Source: Eutreptiella sp. 'Long Island Sound 2002'
Lineage: Eukaryota; Euglenozoa; Euglenophyceae; Eutreptiales; Eutreptiaceae
NCBI GenBank assembly: GCA_964036045.1
Contig: OZ038393.1
Span: forward strand, 46,864,429 to 46,928,428
Direction: 5' to 3'
Length of the DNA stretch: 64,000 nt
The notes below the pieces were generated by a model. That model searched no databases, was not told the DNA's origin, and was given only the letters and a program-made list of their open reading frames with translations. Below are positions 10,049 through 21,852 of this stretch, in pieces; position 1 is the first letter of the stretch, and every line of letters starts with the position of its first letter. The position numbers and the translations under genes are program-made.

Positions 10049-11115
10049 GGACGCTGGGCATGGGACTGTCGTTACAGGTGTACGCGATATGGCACGGGCT
10101 GGAGATGAGGAAAGTGCCCCTGGTCATACACCTGGTGAAACAGGAGTCACACAGGGCGGGGCTGGGGCATCATGAGGCGGATGGGGCGGCGCAAGCGGTG
10201 GATAAGGAGCAGGATCCAGAGTGGAGGCTGCCAGAGAGCAAGGGGTACCTCCACTTGGTGCATATACCTCCAAGGGTCGGGGAAGGGGAGAAGGCCAGGT
10301 GGGCGGTGGAGGAGGACAGAGGCAAGCAGGAACTAAGGGTGTATCCACAGCCGGTGCACATGCTAACCCAAGTACGAGGGGGGCCGGAGGTGGTAGAGCT
10401 GAACGAGTACTTGGAGGGCAAGGTGGGACAGCGGGTCCACTACCCCAATGTGCTGAGGACGGAATCGCTGCCCAAAAGACTGCAAACCAGAAGGCTGCAG
10501 GCGATCACGGGGCAGGTGCCGGTGCGTGAAACGATCATGAGGTGGTACAGACATGAGGGTATGGACCTCCCGGAGGAGTACATGCGATGCCACTGTGGCC
10601 AAGGGCAAGAAACATACGAACACTTCATGCGGTGTGCACAGTATAAGGGGATCGAAGAACCACTGGTTCGGGATCAGGCCGTCCCGTTACTCAAGAAGGG
10701 TGCGAGAGGCAGAAGCGGGGTGGAGAGAGAGCTGGGGAAAGAGGGGCACCGGGAGGGACTATGGCACATGGTGATAGTGAAACCGCTGTGGCGGGCGCTC
10801 CAGGAGCATACAGTGGCGCCGGAGGCCATGACGCACAGGCTGTTGCGGCGTATAGTGGAGCATCTCCAGGAACGCATGGTGTACCGAGAGACGCAGTTGG
10901 AGGCGCGGGCGGGAGACATGCGCGATCCAGTCACCAAGCGGATGGAAATGGCGTTGATCAGGTACAACCCAAAAATCACGGAGATGGAAGTACGGAGGCG
11001 GCCAGATTGGCGACCAAGGCGGTCAGGGGGAGAGACGGGAATGGAGGACAGAGAGGGAGACGAGCAGAGGGAACGCCTGATGGCACGCAGACGAAAGAGA
11101 ATCCGGCAGATATGA
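10049..11115 (+). pseudogene. LINE ORF2 C-terminus: RNase H end and zinc-binding tail
   Basis: An open frame runs through the insertion junction to TGA 11113, but only the part from 10049 belongs to the element. It reads as the end of an RNase H domain (VIHLVKQESH, then GHHEADGAAQAVDKE, like the GNExAD motif). Near 10580-10640 follows the C-x-C...ETYEHF..C arrangement found after RNase H in several LINE clades (YMRCHCGQG, ETYEHFMRCAQY). The C-terminus is Arg/Glu-rich. Endonuclease and reverse transcriptase are missing, as expected for 5' truncation. It is not functional alone. Confidence 0.6.
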
Positions 11116-11189
11116 GGGCGGGACGGGTGTACGGTTTCTCCGCACAGGGGGACGTCAGGAAGGGGATCGGAGGGAAAGGGACGCCGGAA

Positions 11190-11575
11190 GCGCCCGTCGC
11201 ATGGACTGGAGCGTCCGGGACTGGGCATGCAGAGTCGCAGGGCGGAACAAGAAGCGGGGAAAGTGAAGCGGGGACGAAGACGGCAACAGTGCAGACAGCG
11301 GCAGAGAGAGTGCGACAAAAAGACGCCCCGGATTGGAGCATCCGGGGAGGAATGAAGCACGGCGCTAGCCCCCGGACTGGATCGTCCGGGGGTAAGCCCG
11401 GTGCCACGGACTGGAGCGTCCGAGGCAACTGAGAGAATACAAAAAAAAAAAAAAAAAGGCGCCCCGGGTTGGAGCATCCGAGGCGGAAAGAAGCACGGCA
11501 TCAGCCCCAGGACTGGACCGTCCGGGGATGAACCCGGTACCACGGACTGGAGCGTCCGAGGCGACAGGGAGAATA
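11190..11575. repeat. Short repeats around GGAGCGTCCG
   Basis: At least seven copies of a 17-20 bp motif close to GGACTGGAGCGTCCGGGG occur here. The motif is itself partly palindromic. A larger unit of about 128 bp is repeated (11333-11430 and 11460-11560), separated by an A-run of about 18 at 11441. This lies in the LINE's untranslated part. Confidence 0.6.
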
Positions 11576-11675
11576 TGACAGAGCACCCCACACGTAGGGC
11601 GCGCGAACGGCGGGGGTAAAGGGCGGGGGAGGTGGGGGACAACGGCGACAGGGCGCAGGGCTCAAGCGTGATCCC

Positions 11676-14070
11676 ATGTGCAGCGCTATGTCACAAATGC
11701 GTGAGCCACAGCCCAGCCAGCCGCCGACGGTGCGGGCAGCAGCGGCCCGCATGCAGGCGGGCGCAGCCCCGCGGCCCCTCTCGCCGGCGTCATCGGCGAC
11801 GTCTGCGGGCGTGTTGTCGCCCTCGTCTCCGGAGAGCCCGGAGACGGTCAGGGAGGAAGGGCCGGGGGCTACAGGGCGACGAAGGGGGGAAGGAGCCGTG
11901 GTGGGGAAGGGAGACGGGAAGGAAAAGGGAGGACAGGCGGAGGCGGGGAAGGGCGGGGCAGAGGGGGTGGCGGCGGGGGCAGAAGGGCAAGGGGAGGGGC
12001 AGGGGCAAAGGGCAGATGAAGGGCCAGGGGTGAACCCGTTCAGTGTCGGGGATGTGAGGGCGGACGTGGATGTGAGGAGGAAGGAGAGGAGGAGTCAGAG
12101 GGAGTCGGTAATCGCCGACATCCTCGAGGTGTCGGAGGATGAGGGGGAAGGGGCAGGGAGGATGGCGGTGGAGGGAGGCTCAGGACAGCCGTCGGCCCCC
12201 AATGTGCCGGCGGCTGCCATGAAGTCCATCCTCCCGGAGGTGCGGAGGCAGGAGGAAGGCAAGGGCGGACGAGGGCAGCTAGAGGCGGGAGCGGCAGGGA
12301 GCGGAGACAGCAGCGTGAGCACCGGAGGGAGAGGGCGGACGGGCAAGAAGAGGAAAGGGCAGGCAGCGACGACGGGGGCTGTACACGCGAAGGGACACCT
12401 GGCAGGAGAGGGGGGAAAAGGGAGTGGATGGGGGCGACAGTGGCCGCAGCCCCAAAGCTCGTTCAGGCAGCCGCCGCCGAGGTCGCCCCCAGGGGTCAGT
12501 GCGGCGGTAAGGGCGGAGGAGGAGAGGGAGGCGCGCCGCCAGCAGGCGGCGTGGTACGAGGTGCTGGCGCACGTGGAGCACCAGCGCCGTCGCCGCCAGC
12601 CCCCAGGGCAAGGGCCGGACACCATCTACCAGTTGGAGATGGAACCGGGGAAGGGAGGGTCAGGCGGAGCAGAGCAGTGCAGAGGTGCAGAGCAGTGGTG
12701 CGGAACAGGTAGAGGCCGGCAGGGGCAAGCAGGGGAAAGGGGCGGGGCAACAAGGGCTACAGGGGAAGGGACAAGGGAAGGCGGGACTCCACGGAGTAGA
12801 CGGCAAGGGACGCAGGGCGATTGGGCAACAAGGCAAGGGGTAGGGGAAAGAGGGTGGACTTGGGTATCCATGGGGCGGGATTGGGATAGTGGGGAGGTGT
12901 AGTCCCGCCAGCCATCCCACCAATCGTCCCACCGTTCCCGCCGCCGCCATACCCGGCGATGGGATGATGTACCCGCCCCTGCCGATGTACCCGGGCATGC
13001 AGCCACAGGCGCACATGCAACAGCAGCGGCAGGCCGGTGGGACAGCGTGGGGAGCGCAGGAAGGGAAGAGAGAGGAGTACAGCAGGGCGTGGGAGAGGTT
13101 CAGGGAGGCGGTGAGGAGCCTGCGGGAGAGGGAGGCCAGAGACAGGGGTGAGGCGGGCGGAACGGAGGAGGGGAGGACAGAGGGGACCGACAGGCCGCAG
13201 TAAGGGGAAGCACAGGCAGTGGAGGGGCCGCAGAGGGCGGGGGCGGACCTTCGGAGGAGGCAGGAGGGGGATGAGAGGGCGGAAAGGGAGGGAGGACGAC
13301 AAGAGGAGGGTAGGGGGCGGGAGGATACCCCGCTGGTGCCGTTCTGACGGCCGGCTATCCCACCGGAGCAAGAGGGAGAGATGCAGGAGAGGGCATGGAG
13401 GCGGATCAGGGGAGAGGCGGCGAGGCTGGCGGACAGGGACAGGGCGGTTGCGGCGCGGGAGCGCAGGGTGCCGGAGGAGGAGGAGGCGGTGGCCCGAGGG
13501 GCCCGCTGGGTCCTCCCGGATCCGGAAGGGGACACCCCCTCCACGGACGTGGAGGGGCAGTCGCCGTCAGGGAAAAGGGCCAGGGAGGAGGACGAGGAGG
13601 CAGGGCGGGAAAGGGGGAAGCGGCGCAGGGGGGAGGAGCGAGGGGCAGGGGAGGCGGAGGGGGCACCGCGGCTGGCCAGCCCCAGTCCGGAGCCGACGCC
13701 GACAGACTGGGACTCGGAGTCACCGCCGCCGCGGCAGTATGCGCCGCCGCCGGTGCGGAGAAGACCCGGGAAGGTCGCGGGGTGGGCGGAGGGGGAAGTA
13801 GCGGAGCTGGCCCGCTACGGGAAGTGGGCGGGGAAGACGAGGGGAAGGCGGGATAAGAGGGGGCCCCGCCCCTTCAGTGACCTGGTCGGCAGGGCGGGGA
13901 GGCCCGGGGAAAGGGGGCCGGAGATGGAAGAGGGGCGGTGGAGGAGGATGCTGCAGGCGGCGCTCCCGGGGGTACGCCTGGACTGTCCCCAGGAGAAGGG
14001 GAAGAAGCCCAGGGTTCAGATGCTGCGAGAGCTGTTGCAGCGGGAGGGACAGTATGGTGGCGACGCGTAG
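11676..14070 (+). pseudogene. Degraded ORF1-like protein of the LINE
   Basis: An open frame from ATG 11676 to 12902 shifts near 12890 into another frame that continues to 14070 through stops TAA 13201 and TGA at about 13339. The predicted protein is low-complexity: Ala/Pro-rich at the start, Gly/Glu/Arg-rich in the middle, with a Met/Pro/Gln stretch (MYPPLPMYPGMQ) and a short charged coiled-coil-like segment (REAVRSLREREARD). A less repetitive end follows (MLQAALPG, then LRELLQREGQYGG). No zinc knuckle or RRM is visible. The position inside the LINE suggests ORF1, but this is inference; GC-rich sequence readily yields long frames by chance. Confidence 0.35.
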
Positions 14071-16258
14071 GGCCGGGCAGAGACAGGAACGGGGAGCGCT
14101 AGGGGCAGGGGGCCAGGGGCGTGCGGAGGGACGGGCAGATGGAATGCGGGGAGGCGGACGCAGGGGGTCGGCGGAGGTGGAGGAGGGTGAGGAGGGGATG
14201 TGACGGACAAGGGGAGGGGAGGAGGGGAGCAGAGAGGTGCAGTTGCGCAGAGGAGGAAAGGGATACGGCTGACAGTGGAGGGGGATGTGGTGATGGAGGA
14301 CGCGGACAAGAACCTTCAGCGGAGAGCACAGGACGAGCGGCGGGGGAGAGGGGAGAAGGGGCGGCGGAGTACGGGGGCGCAAGCGAGTGCGGAGGAGGTA
14401 ACCGGGCAGTGGGACGCGCGACGTATCGTGGGTACGGCGAACAGAGTGGGGCAGAAAGGGCAGCAGACGGGAAGCAGTATCGTTGTACGGTGACGGAGCA
14501 GAGCGCGAGGTCGTGACAGGCGAGAACGGCCGGCGAAGGCGTGGAGCAGCGCGGCGCCAGGGCTCGGACTTGCAGCTCTCTGCGTGGCAGGAAGGTGCTG
14601 CGTTGAAAACAATGAGCTTACGTGCGCCATGCTCAGAGGGGTTGACCACGCCAGGCCTTGGTGGCCGACTCCACAATGCAACTGCAGCGGCGGGAATTCG
14701 GCAAGCGTCTCCAGCACATGGGGGGTACAGGGCCACAGACCAGACCGCAGATACACCCATCCGCCAGCTACTCCGCCAGGCCACCCTGTATGCACCAGCG
14801 CACACACAGACTGCACATGCAGGCGCCCAGGCCCTGCCCACACCCCTCCCCTGTGTGGCTGTATGTTGACCTTGGAACAGCCAGTACCCACTGGGGTTTT
14901 TCAATCCTGAGGACCTAAATAACCCAGGGCCGGTGGCAGCGGCCCACAAGGGTGACTCTGACTGCCCCAGCCCCCACGACTGGGTGACCCGGAAAAACAG
15001 GTGTGTGGCCGAGAGGGGCCAGCGCAAGCGAGCATGCCAGTGCGAAGGAGGAAGCCAAAGTGGGACACATCAAACGCTACGACCCAACCTCAGTCCGAAG
15101 GCAACAATGCCCTGAACCCTGTAGAAGCAGCCCAACTCTTACCCCATCCAGGGACGAGGGAAGGGACGAACTGCAAAGCACTGTCTGCGTGACACGGACA
15201 ATCATGGAACTGAGTAGGCGATGAGGGTCGTGAGGCAGGCGCGGCTGGAGCACAGAGGCGGGTACACACCTGGCCAATTGAGCCCCCCCCCCCCACACAG
15301 GGCGCCAGGCAGCCAGGATGGGGTGAGAGGCGGGGACCGAGGGAGCACCCAAGGGAAAGGGTAGGGCCGAGAGGGAGGGGCAGGGGTAGGGCACACAAGT
15401 GGCACACACGAGTCACAGCGATGCACGGGCATGGAGGGCAGACGTGCAGGCAGGGTCGACTGCGAGAAGGAGAATGGGAGGGGAGACAGGCGAGAGAGGG
15501 GGCGCAGGGCAGCGGGACCAGGGTAACAAGATGAAGAGCAGAGGACACACGCAGGGCGCGCGGGAGCAGCAAGGAGCGCGAGCACAAAAAAAACCACAGC
15601 AGGACAGGCGGACACACAGGAAGGGCACAAAGGGGAGGCAGGGGGCGGGAGGTGGGGGGCACAGGGGGCCAACGAGGGCGCAAAGGAACACAATGTCTCT
15701 CACAGAAAAGCACCATGCCGTTGACCCGCATAGAGCCGTACCGGCCGCCCCGCCCGACCATCAGGGACCTGATGGAGGGGCGGCCGGCGGGAGAGGACGA
15801 CGGGAGAGTCCCCCCGAAGGGGTGTCTGGGGAGGCCGCCCAGGTCGACCCACAGGTCAGAATACAGGGCGGAGGCCCTGAGGCACGTGAGGGCGCGCGAG
15901 ATACAGCCTTGGCGCGGAGACGACCAGCGGCGAGCACACGGAGCGGGGGAACAACACTAAGAGGGCGGGCAGGAGACAGAGGGGAGTGGAGGGCAGAGAG
16001 GGGAGAGAGCGGATACTTGAACGGCTACGCGGGCTGAATGGCTGGGTCGCTCGGCATGGCCTGGGACCGCCAGGGGCAACACCACAGGATGGCGGAGGGA
16101 CTGGACGTGAGCACCGAACAGAAACGAGATGGTGATGCAGTGATGTTGTGCGTGTTGCAGGGAGGAGAGAGCCAATAAAAAAAGGGGGCGAAAAAAAAAG
16201 CGGGGGGAAACAAACACGGACAACACCACAAGGAGGCGGGACAGAAAAGGACGAGTGG
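14071..16258. other. GC-rich LINE interior without a recognisable gene
   Basis: Several short Arg/Gly-rich or Pro-rich frames on both strands, none with a recognised motif or a partner elsewhere in the window. A short frame from 15717 (MPLTRIEPYRPPRPTIRDL) is less repetitive but unidentified. Confidence 0.5.
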
Positions 16259-17440
16259 CTAGGGCCACGCGACGGCCCCAGGTGACTAGGACAGCTAGGG
16301 AGACGGCACAATAGAGAGGGGCGGGGGAGGGAGGGGAGCGACCCGTGCTAGGCGCACGAAACGGTCCCCGGATGGATGAGGATCCAGTGGGCCCGCGCCA
16401 CAGGGTTGCTGGCGGCCCGGTGGGGTATAAACGGGGGACGAGAGATGGGATGGGGCCGCAAGACAGCCCGGGGGATTAGGCCAGGGCCGCGGCACAGGGG
16501 AAGGGGACGGGGGCGGGAAGGGAGCGACCCGTGCTAGGCGCACGAAACGGTCCATGGAAGGAAGAGGCCCCAGTGGGCCAGTGCCACAGGGTAGCAGGCG
16601 ACCCGGTGGGGTATAAACACGGGATGCAGGGACAAGAGGACGGGGCGGGGAAGGGCGTGCGGCTAGGGCCGCACAACGGCCCGAAGGGCTAGGGAGTCCA
16701 TGGGACGCCGGGAACGGGCCGGTGCCGGGATGAGGCAACGGGGAATGGGACATGGGAAGGGCAGGGAGACCGAAAGCGCCAAGCAAGAGCCCCATGGGAT
16801 TGGGAAACCAGTCGCCATGGAGTGGTGAACCATGGGCCAACCATGGGGAACCTGGCCACCGGAAGTCGGGAAAATGCCCTGAACTCCGGGACGGCCTTGA
16901 GGTGTCCGCAGGGGTGAGGGTTGACCTTGAGATCCCAAGGTCAATGGCCTGAGTACACGTAGGTTCACGCGTGAGCGGCACCAGGGGGAACGTGGAAAGG
17001 GTCGCCCCCTGACCTCCAGCCGTGGATGGACGAAAACCAAGTGCATCCGGGAGCCGAGTGGGTACTCCAGCCCGTGAGGGATGGGGAGTGGTGGAATGTG
17101 GTTGACAGAGAGAAATGCTCCGCTGTCGGCGAGGGCTATCCACAGGAAACCCGCCTACAGGCGCCCAATAGGCTGTGCTAGGGGGGGAAGGCCGGGGGAT
17201 CCTTCAAAGCGTGACCGGAAGGAGCTGAAGCCATGAGGGCAGCGACTGAAAGGAGCCTACCGCCGGTCATGCCCCAAGGGAACCTGGTTGAAGTTCTCGG
17301 CCGTGAGGTGAGACAGGGGTCGCCAGGGGAACTGATGGTGGAGAGCACTCCTTCCCGCCAGAGGCGGCCACCATGTAAAACAAACAAGGAGGAGTCAGAT
17401 GAGGCTGCGGAGTGCGGCCGCCCTTACTTACTTACTTACT
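16259..17440 (+). repeat. LINE 3' end with two TATAAA-bearing tandem units
   Basis: Matches 56357-57720 over its whole length. The left part contains tandem units of about 185 bp (near 16320 and 16510). Each holds CGACCCGTGCTAGGCGCACG and a GGTGGGGTATAAAC box. Here there are two units; the copy at 56.4 kb has three, which accounts for the roughly 180-bp length difference. It ends at (TTAC)n. Confidence 0.85.
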
Positions 17441-17911
17441 ATCTACATATGTTCCATGTTCATAGTATGCCGATTTTATTCCATCTACAATCATCACTGG
17501 ATTGTTGAGAGCACGGAGTAGTTTGGTTGATTTTGTGCGTGCCTTGTGCTTCAAAAGACTTTCCAAGGTTAAGGCCAAAACGTGGACACCAAGGAAACTA
17601 ACTAAAATCGGTCCCTCCATCCCTTGAGCCTTAGCGCGCAGGACCTGTTGAAGGGTTTGCAATTCGTGCTCAGAGACGGGCATGTTGTTGGGTGAGGAGT
17701 TAGCTCCGGGAACCCCACCGGTAAGGCCATCTGTGGCCCGTATTGAGGACACAGCATTGTCATCAGACCCAGGGAGGGTCGGCCCACCAAGTTCAACCTC
17801 TTCCATAAACACTTGCGCTAGAAAAGCACAGTGCTTGATGGTCAACACGTCCAGATTTACCGGCGGTATTGAGGTGGCGATCTCACTTAGGTGGTCGTTA
17901 GCGTCAGCCAC
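17441..17911 (-). pseudogene. Element M pol linker fragment
   Basis: Minus-strand open frame of about 155 codons, cut at its 3' end by the LINE at 17440. It includes the stretches IPPVNLDVLTIKHCAFLAQ and NNMPVSEHELQTLQQVL. It lies downstream (minus strand) of M's protease and methyltransferase-like module, so it occupies the place of the protease-to-RT linker. I do not recognise a domain. M's reverse transcriptase and integrase are not present in the window. Confidence 0.45.
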
Positions 17912-18062
17912 AGGATTAGTGACCGCTGCAGTCTCCTGCTCATGGTACCACCCACCACTGGCAGTGGTGACTGAAGAATTCTTGGATCACTTCTTGACAT
18001 CCAGGAGTCTGAGGCAACAACTTATGACCATCAACTCCTTGCGCACTTCCTGGTCAAGGTCA

Positions 18063-18470
18063 CAACCAGCACACGGTTGAGAGAGCCATCAACGATGGAC
18101 AACAGGCTACCACATTCAGGGGCAGACATCGTCTCTTGAGAGTCTTCAGGAACATAGATTGGGCCGTCGGGAAATTCTGTCCTTCAGACCGTCGTATGTT
18201 GCAGTAAATGCCTCCAATAGACATGTGTCCCTGGTGAACCCTATTCTGGGGTAAAAAGTACCACTCTTGCTCCTTCAAGTGCGATGTTGGTCAAAACCTT
18301 AACGAGTTGGGAGATTGCGGGATTCGCATAGCACAGCACCAACAGTCTCTAGTAGACGTGATAGGCGTTCTTCAGGTATCGCGAACAGTAGAGCTGCATC
18401 ATATGCTCCTCTTTACTCACAAAGAATTCCACTTGAACATCATTCAGGTCTACCTGCAGGGCGGCCAGTC
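18063..18470 (-). pseudogene. Element M methyltransferase-like module (decayed)
   Basis: Reading the minus strand with stops and frame changes gives VQVEFFVSKEEHMMQLYCS, then LCYANPAIS (18311-18328 region), then ALEGARVVLFTPE. This parallels the module in elements B and C (acidic strand, NPPF motif, hydrophobic strand), but here the NPPF position reads NPAI. At least one stop lies just before LCYANPAIS. It sits directly downstream of M's protease. The similarity is by motif pattern only. The function (possible N6-adenine methyltransferase relic) is inferred. Confidence 0.5.
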
Positions 18471-18930
18471 CATGTTCCAAGACAGGGTCGCGCCAGGTGA
18501 TAGTTTTCAGTCAGAAAGGACCGGTTCAGGTGGCACAAGCAGGATTCTTTTTCGTCCTGAAAAACCAGAGGAATGCAGAAAAGGCCACTAAAGTAGTCAC
18601 AATGCAGCGCATACCGGCGTTGCCAAGACAACAGCTTCCCGTCGGGGTTGCGGCAAAGGAAGTGTGTGCCAATGACAAGGTCAAAGTGGTCGGTGTCAAG
18701 CACCTTGCCGTGCTTCGTAACGTTTTCATGGCTCACACATACCATCACATCTAATCCCCCCCAGGGAACAAATCGTCCTACGATGCCCCACCCTTATGGC
18801 TACGGTTTTGCTTTTCTGGATATTGGCTTGCGTTAGCACTATGCGGACCACACTTTATAGTGTCACGACCGTGTCCAACTCTGTTTCGTAAACCTCACCT
18901 GCTATTTTAGCGGTGATCCAAAAAAACAAA
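18440..18930 (-). pseudogene. Element M retropepsin, copy 1
   Basis: Minus-strand aspartic-protease region: ITAKIAGEVYETELDTVVTL with the catalytic triplet at about 18867-18875 reading D-T-V instead of D-[TS]-G. Downstream comes a retropepsin C-terminal part (DHFDLVIGTHFL at about 18670) and YALHCDYFSGLFCIP. Protease frames are broken between the two halves. The same D-T-V is in the second copy, so the change predates the local duplication. Loss of the glycine should abolish activity. Confidence 0.6.
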
Positions 18931-19948
18931 TCTTCTTCCTTGGAGCGGCACCCCCATCCCTCTGAAGAGAACTTGACCTCCAACCCGGCAGCCTGCAGTC
19001 ACTTGGATTGCCACTTGAGCTTCCCTGTTTTGGCGTTCTCGCCCTTCTTGGCGCCGCCAGTGCTAGGGGGTGGGGGGTGCAGTTCGCTTCTCACCTTGCT
19101 GCTCACTCTTGGGAGAAGGGTTACGCGGTCTCCTCGCACTAGTGAGAGAGGCTGAGGACCTACGTCCTTCCGCACAGTTACCCTTAGCAGGAAGCCTCCA
19201 CTTGTTCCGGCCTCCTCCATCAGGGTTACCCTTGCCAGCTTGTCTCTGTCTTTCTTCTTCTGCTTTATGATACGTTTCGGATGCATTGCTTTTAATGTGA
19301 CATTCGTCCTCGTAATGCAATCCCTTGCTGCAATACCTACACGTGCTCGTGCAGCAGAAGGCTCTTGGTGTTCGACGTCCTCATCATCTTTGGTTTTCTG
19401 CTTGTTTTGAAGTTGGAGGAGGCAGGTGCCTCACCCATCACGGTCATGGGTGTGGCCGGGTCCACCTTTGTTGTCCCCAGGACAACAGTAGAAAAGATTA
19501 AGGACCCCTTTGCCGTTGAAGGGGGAGGTCTCCTACATGTGTTCCAACTGACCACCACAGCAGTTACCAGGGTTAAGGTAGGGTTGAAACGACCTCCCTC
19601 CAGGTTTCCTCTCACCGAGAGTCTCCCTTCACAGATGCTGGCGCAGATATTAAGCTATGTGAGAGTCATTCTCCCTCTTCATGGCCAGTGTGATCACGAG
19701 ATCAATCAGATCATCGTAGGAGTCTGTCCGCGATTCCCTCTCGGACGTCTCCCGGCAGTGATCCTGAGTCTTGGGGGCACGTTTTGCTGTCAGCCAAAGG
19801 GGGGCGCAGTAAGACCATAGCAAGTGGGGTTTATCCGCCCCATGAGCTCCTCAACTACGCCACAAACTCTGAGATACCGGCAGCCCATGGAAATTCCGCG
19901 GGCGAAGGCACCTCCTCCATTATGGTACCGACACTCAAGTCCATCTCA
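18930..19948 (-). pseudogene. Element M gag C-terminal part, copy 1, with CCHC knuckle
   Basis: Minus-strand gag remnant in several frames. A retroviral-type zinc knuckle is readable at about 19345-19295 (CRYCSKGLHYEDECH, spacing C-x2-C-x4-H-x4-C). It is followed by a basic, Lys/Arg/Gly-rich tail and leads into the protease. The upstream gag portion (TIMEEVPSPAEFPWAAGIS near 19860-19930) ends where element B's LTR sequence begins at 19949. Confidence 0.55.
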
Positions 19949-20224
19949 TGTAACCGCATCAGTGTGACAGCACTCAATTTATCCATCAATGTGATCAAAA
20001 TTTCAGTTATTCTCAGATGTACGTTAGTGCAAGAGATTTTTTGCTTGTTTTCAGGTTTTCTGTTCGCCGCCAAATGTCGCCCGTGGGCGCGCGTCGAGTC
20101 GCATTTGTCTTTCGTGATTTCCCAGTCAGAATTTTTTAGATTGTTTCGCATGACTTGGTAATGAGTCATTATGTTCGATTAATGCGAAATGAAATTCTAT
20201 GTCTGCTCCGGTTTTGTAGACCGG
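19949..20224 (+). repeat. Partial copy of element B LTR (duplicated)
   Basis: Begins TGTAACCGCATCAGTG and matches the first 276 bases of the LTR at 21853. It ends at the duplication junction inside the LTR, so it is not a solo LTR. Confidence 0.8.
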
Positions 20225-21852
20225 ATTAGCATAGCAGAGCACCAACAGTCTCTAGTAGACGTGATAGGTGTTCTTGAGGTATCGCGAACAGTAGAGCTGC
20301 ATCATATGCTCCTCTTTACTAACAAAGAATTCCACTTGAACATCATTCAGGTCTACCTGCAGGGCGGCCAGTCCATGTTCCAGGACAGCGTCGCGCCAGG
20401 TGATAGTTTTCAGTCAGAAAGGACCGGTTCAGGTGGCGCAAGCAGGATTCTTTTTCGTCCTGAAAAACCAGAGGAATGCAGAAAAGGCCACTAAAGTAGT
20501 CACAATGCAGCGCATACCGGCGTTGCCAGGACAACAGCTTCCCAAGGGGGTTGGAGCGAAGGAAGTGTGTGCCAATGACAAGGTCAAAGTGGTCGGTGTT
20601 GAGCACTTTGCCGTGCTTCGTAACGTTTTCATGGCTCACACATACCATCACATGGACTCCCCCCCAGGGAGCAAATTGTCCTACGATGCCCCACCCTTAT
20701 GGCTACGGTTTTGCTTTTCTGGATATTGGCTTGCTTTAGCACTATGCGGACCACATTTGATAGTGTCACGACCGTGTCCAACACTGTTTCGTAAACCTCA
20801 CCTGCTATTTTAGCGGTGACCCAAAAAAACAAATCTTCTTCCTTGGAGCGGCACCCCTATCTCTCTGAAGGGAACTTGACCTCCAACCCGGCAGCCTGCA
20901 GTCACTTGGTTTGCCACTTGAGCTTCCCTGTTTTGGCGTTTTCGCCCTTCTTGGCGCCGCCAGTGCTAGGGGGTGGGGGGTGCAGTTCGCTTCTCACCTT
21001 GCTGCTCACTCTTGGCAGAAGGGTTACGCGGTCTCCTCGCACTAGTAAGAGGGGCTGAGGACCTACGTCGTTCCGCACAGTTACCCTTAGCAGGAAGCCT
21101 CCACTTGTTCCGGCCTCCTCCATCAGGATTACTCTTGCCAGCTTGTCTCTGTCTTTCTTCTTCTGCTTTATGATACTTTTCGGATGCATTGCTTTTAATG
21201 TGACATTCGTCCTCGTAATGCGATTCCCTTGCTGCAATACCTACACGTGCTCGTGCAGCAGAAGGCTCTTGGTGTTCGACGTCCTCATCATCTTTGGTTT
21301 TCTGCTTGTGTTGAAGTTGGAGGAGGCAGGTGCCTCACCCATCACGGTCATGGGTGTGGCCAGGTCCAGGTTTGCTGTCCCCAGGACAACAGTAGAAAAG
21401 ATTAAGGACCCCTTTGCCGTTGGAGGGGGAGGTCTCCTACATGTGTTTAAACTGACCACCACAGCCCTTACCAGGGTTAAAGTAGGGTTGAAAGGACCTC
21501 CCTCCAAGTTTCTTCTCACCACGGGTCTCCGTTCACAGATGCTTGCGCAGATATTAGTCTATGTGAGAGTCATTCTCCCTCTTCATGGCCAGTGTGATCA
21601 CGAGATCAATCAGATCATCGTAGGAGTCTGTCCGAGACTTCCTCTCGGACGTCTCCCGGCAGTGATCCTGAGTCTTGGGGGCAAGTTTTCTGTCAGCCAA
21701 AGGGGGGCGCAGTAGGACCATAGCATGTGGGGTTTATCCGCCCCATGAGCTCCTCCAACTACGCCACAAACTCTGAGATACCAGCAGCCAATGGAAATTC
21801 CGCGGTCGAAGGCACCTCCTCCATTTTGGTACCGACACTCAAGTCCATCTCA
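20225..21852 (-). pseudogene. Element M gag-protease, duplicated copy 2
   Basis: Second unit of the duplication. The minus strand repeats the gag end, protease (D-T-V at about 20770-20778) and the start of the methyltransferase-like module, cut at the junction just after LCYANP. The zinc knuckle near 21240 carries a one-base insertion after CRYCSKG that shifts the frame, unlike copy 1. The upstream end stops at 21852, where element B begins. Confidence 0.6.

Larger units (their letters stand above)
10049..17440 (+). mobile_element. 5'-truncated non-LTR retrotransposon (LINE), (TTAC)n tail
   Basis: Bounded by a 12-15 bp target duplication and ending in (TTAC)n at about 17423-17440. The left part encodes the C-terminal end of an ORF2-like protein (RNase H end plus zinc motif). 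The right 1.18 kb is duplicated at 56357-57720, where it is a separate 5'-truncated insertion with its own target duplication. That defines it as the 3' end of a LINE family. The middle contains a degraded ORF1-like frame downstream of the ORF2 tail, an order that suggests either two tandem copies joined by deletion or an unusual element. It interrupts element M. Confidence 0.75.

Noticed and set aside
12660-15761. Long Pro/Ser/Arg-rich frames on the minus strand (for example 13720-15027 and 12660-13544)
   Set aside because: Shadows of GC-rich LINE sequence; low complexity, no motif, no conserved partner.
19949-20224. Solo LTR of element B
   Set aside because: It ends at the tandem-duplication junction inside the LTR and lacks the LTR 3' end, so it is a by-product of the duplication.
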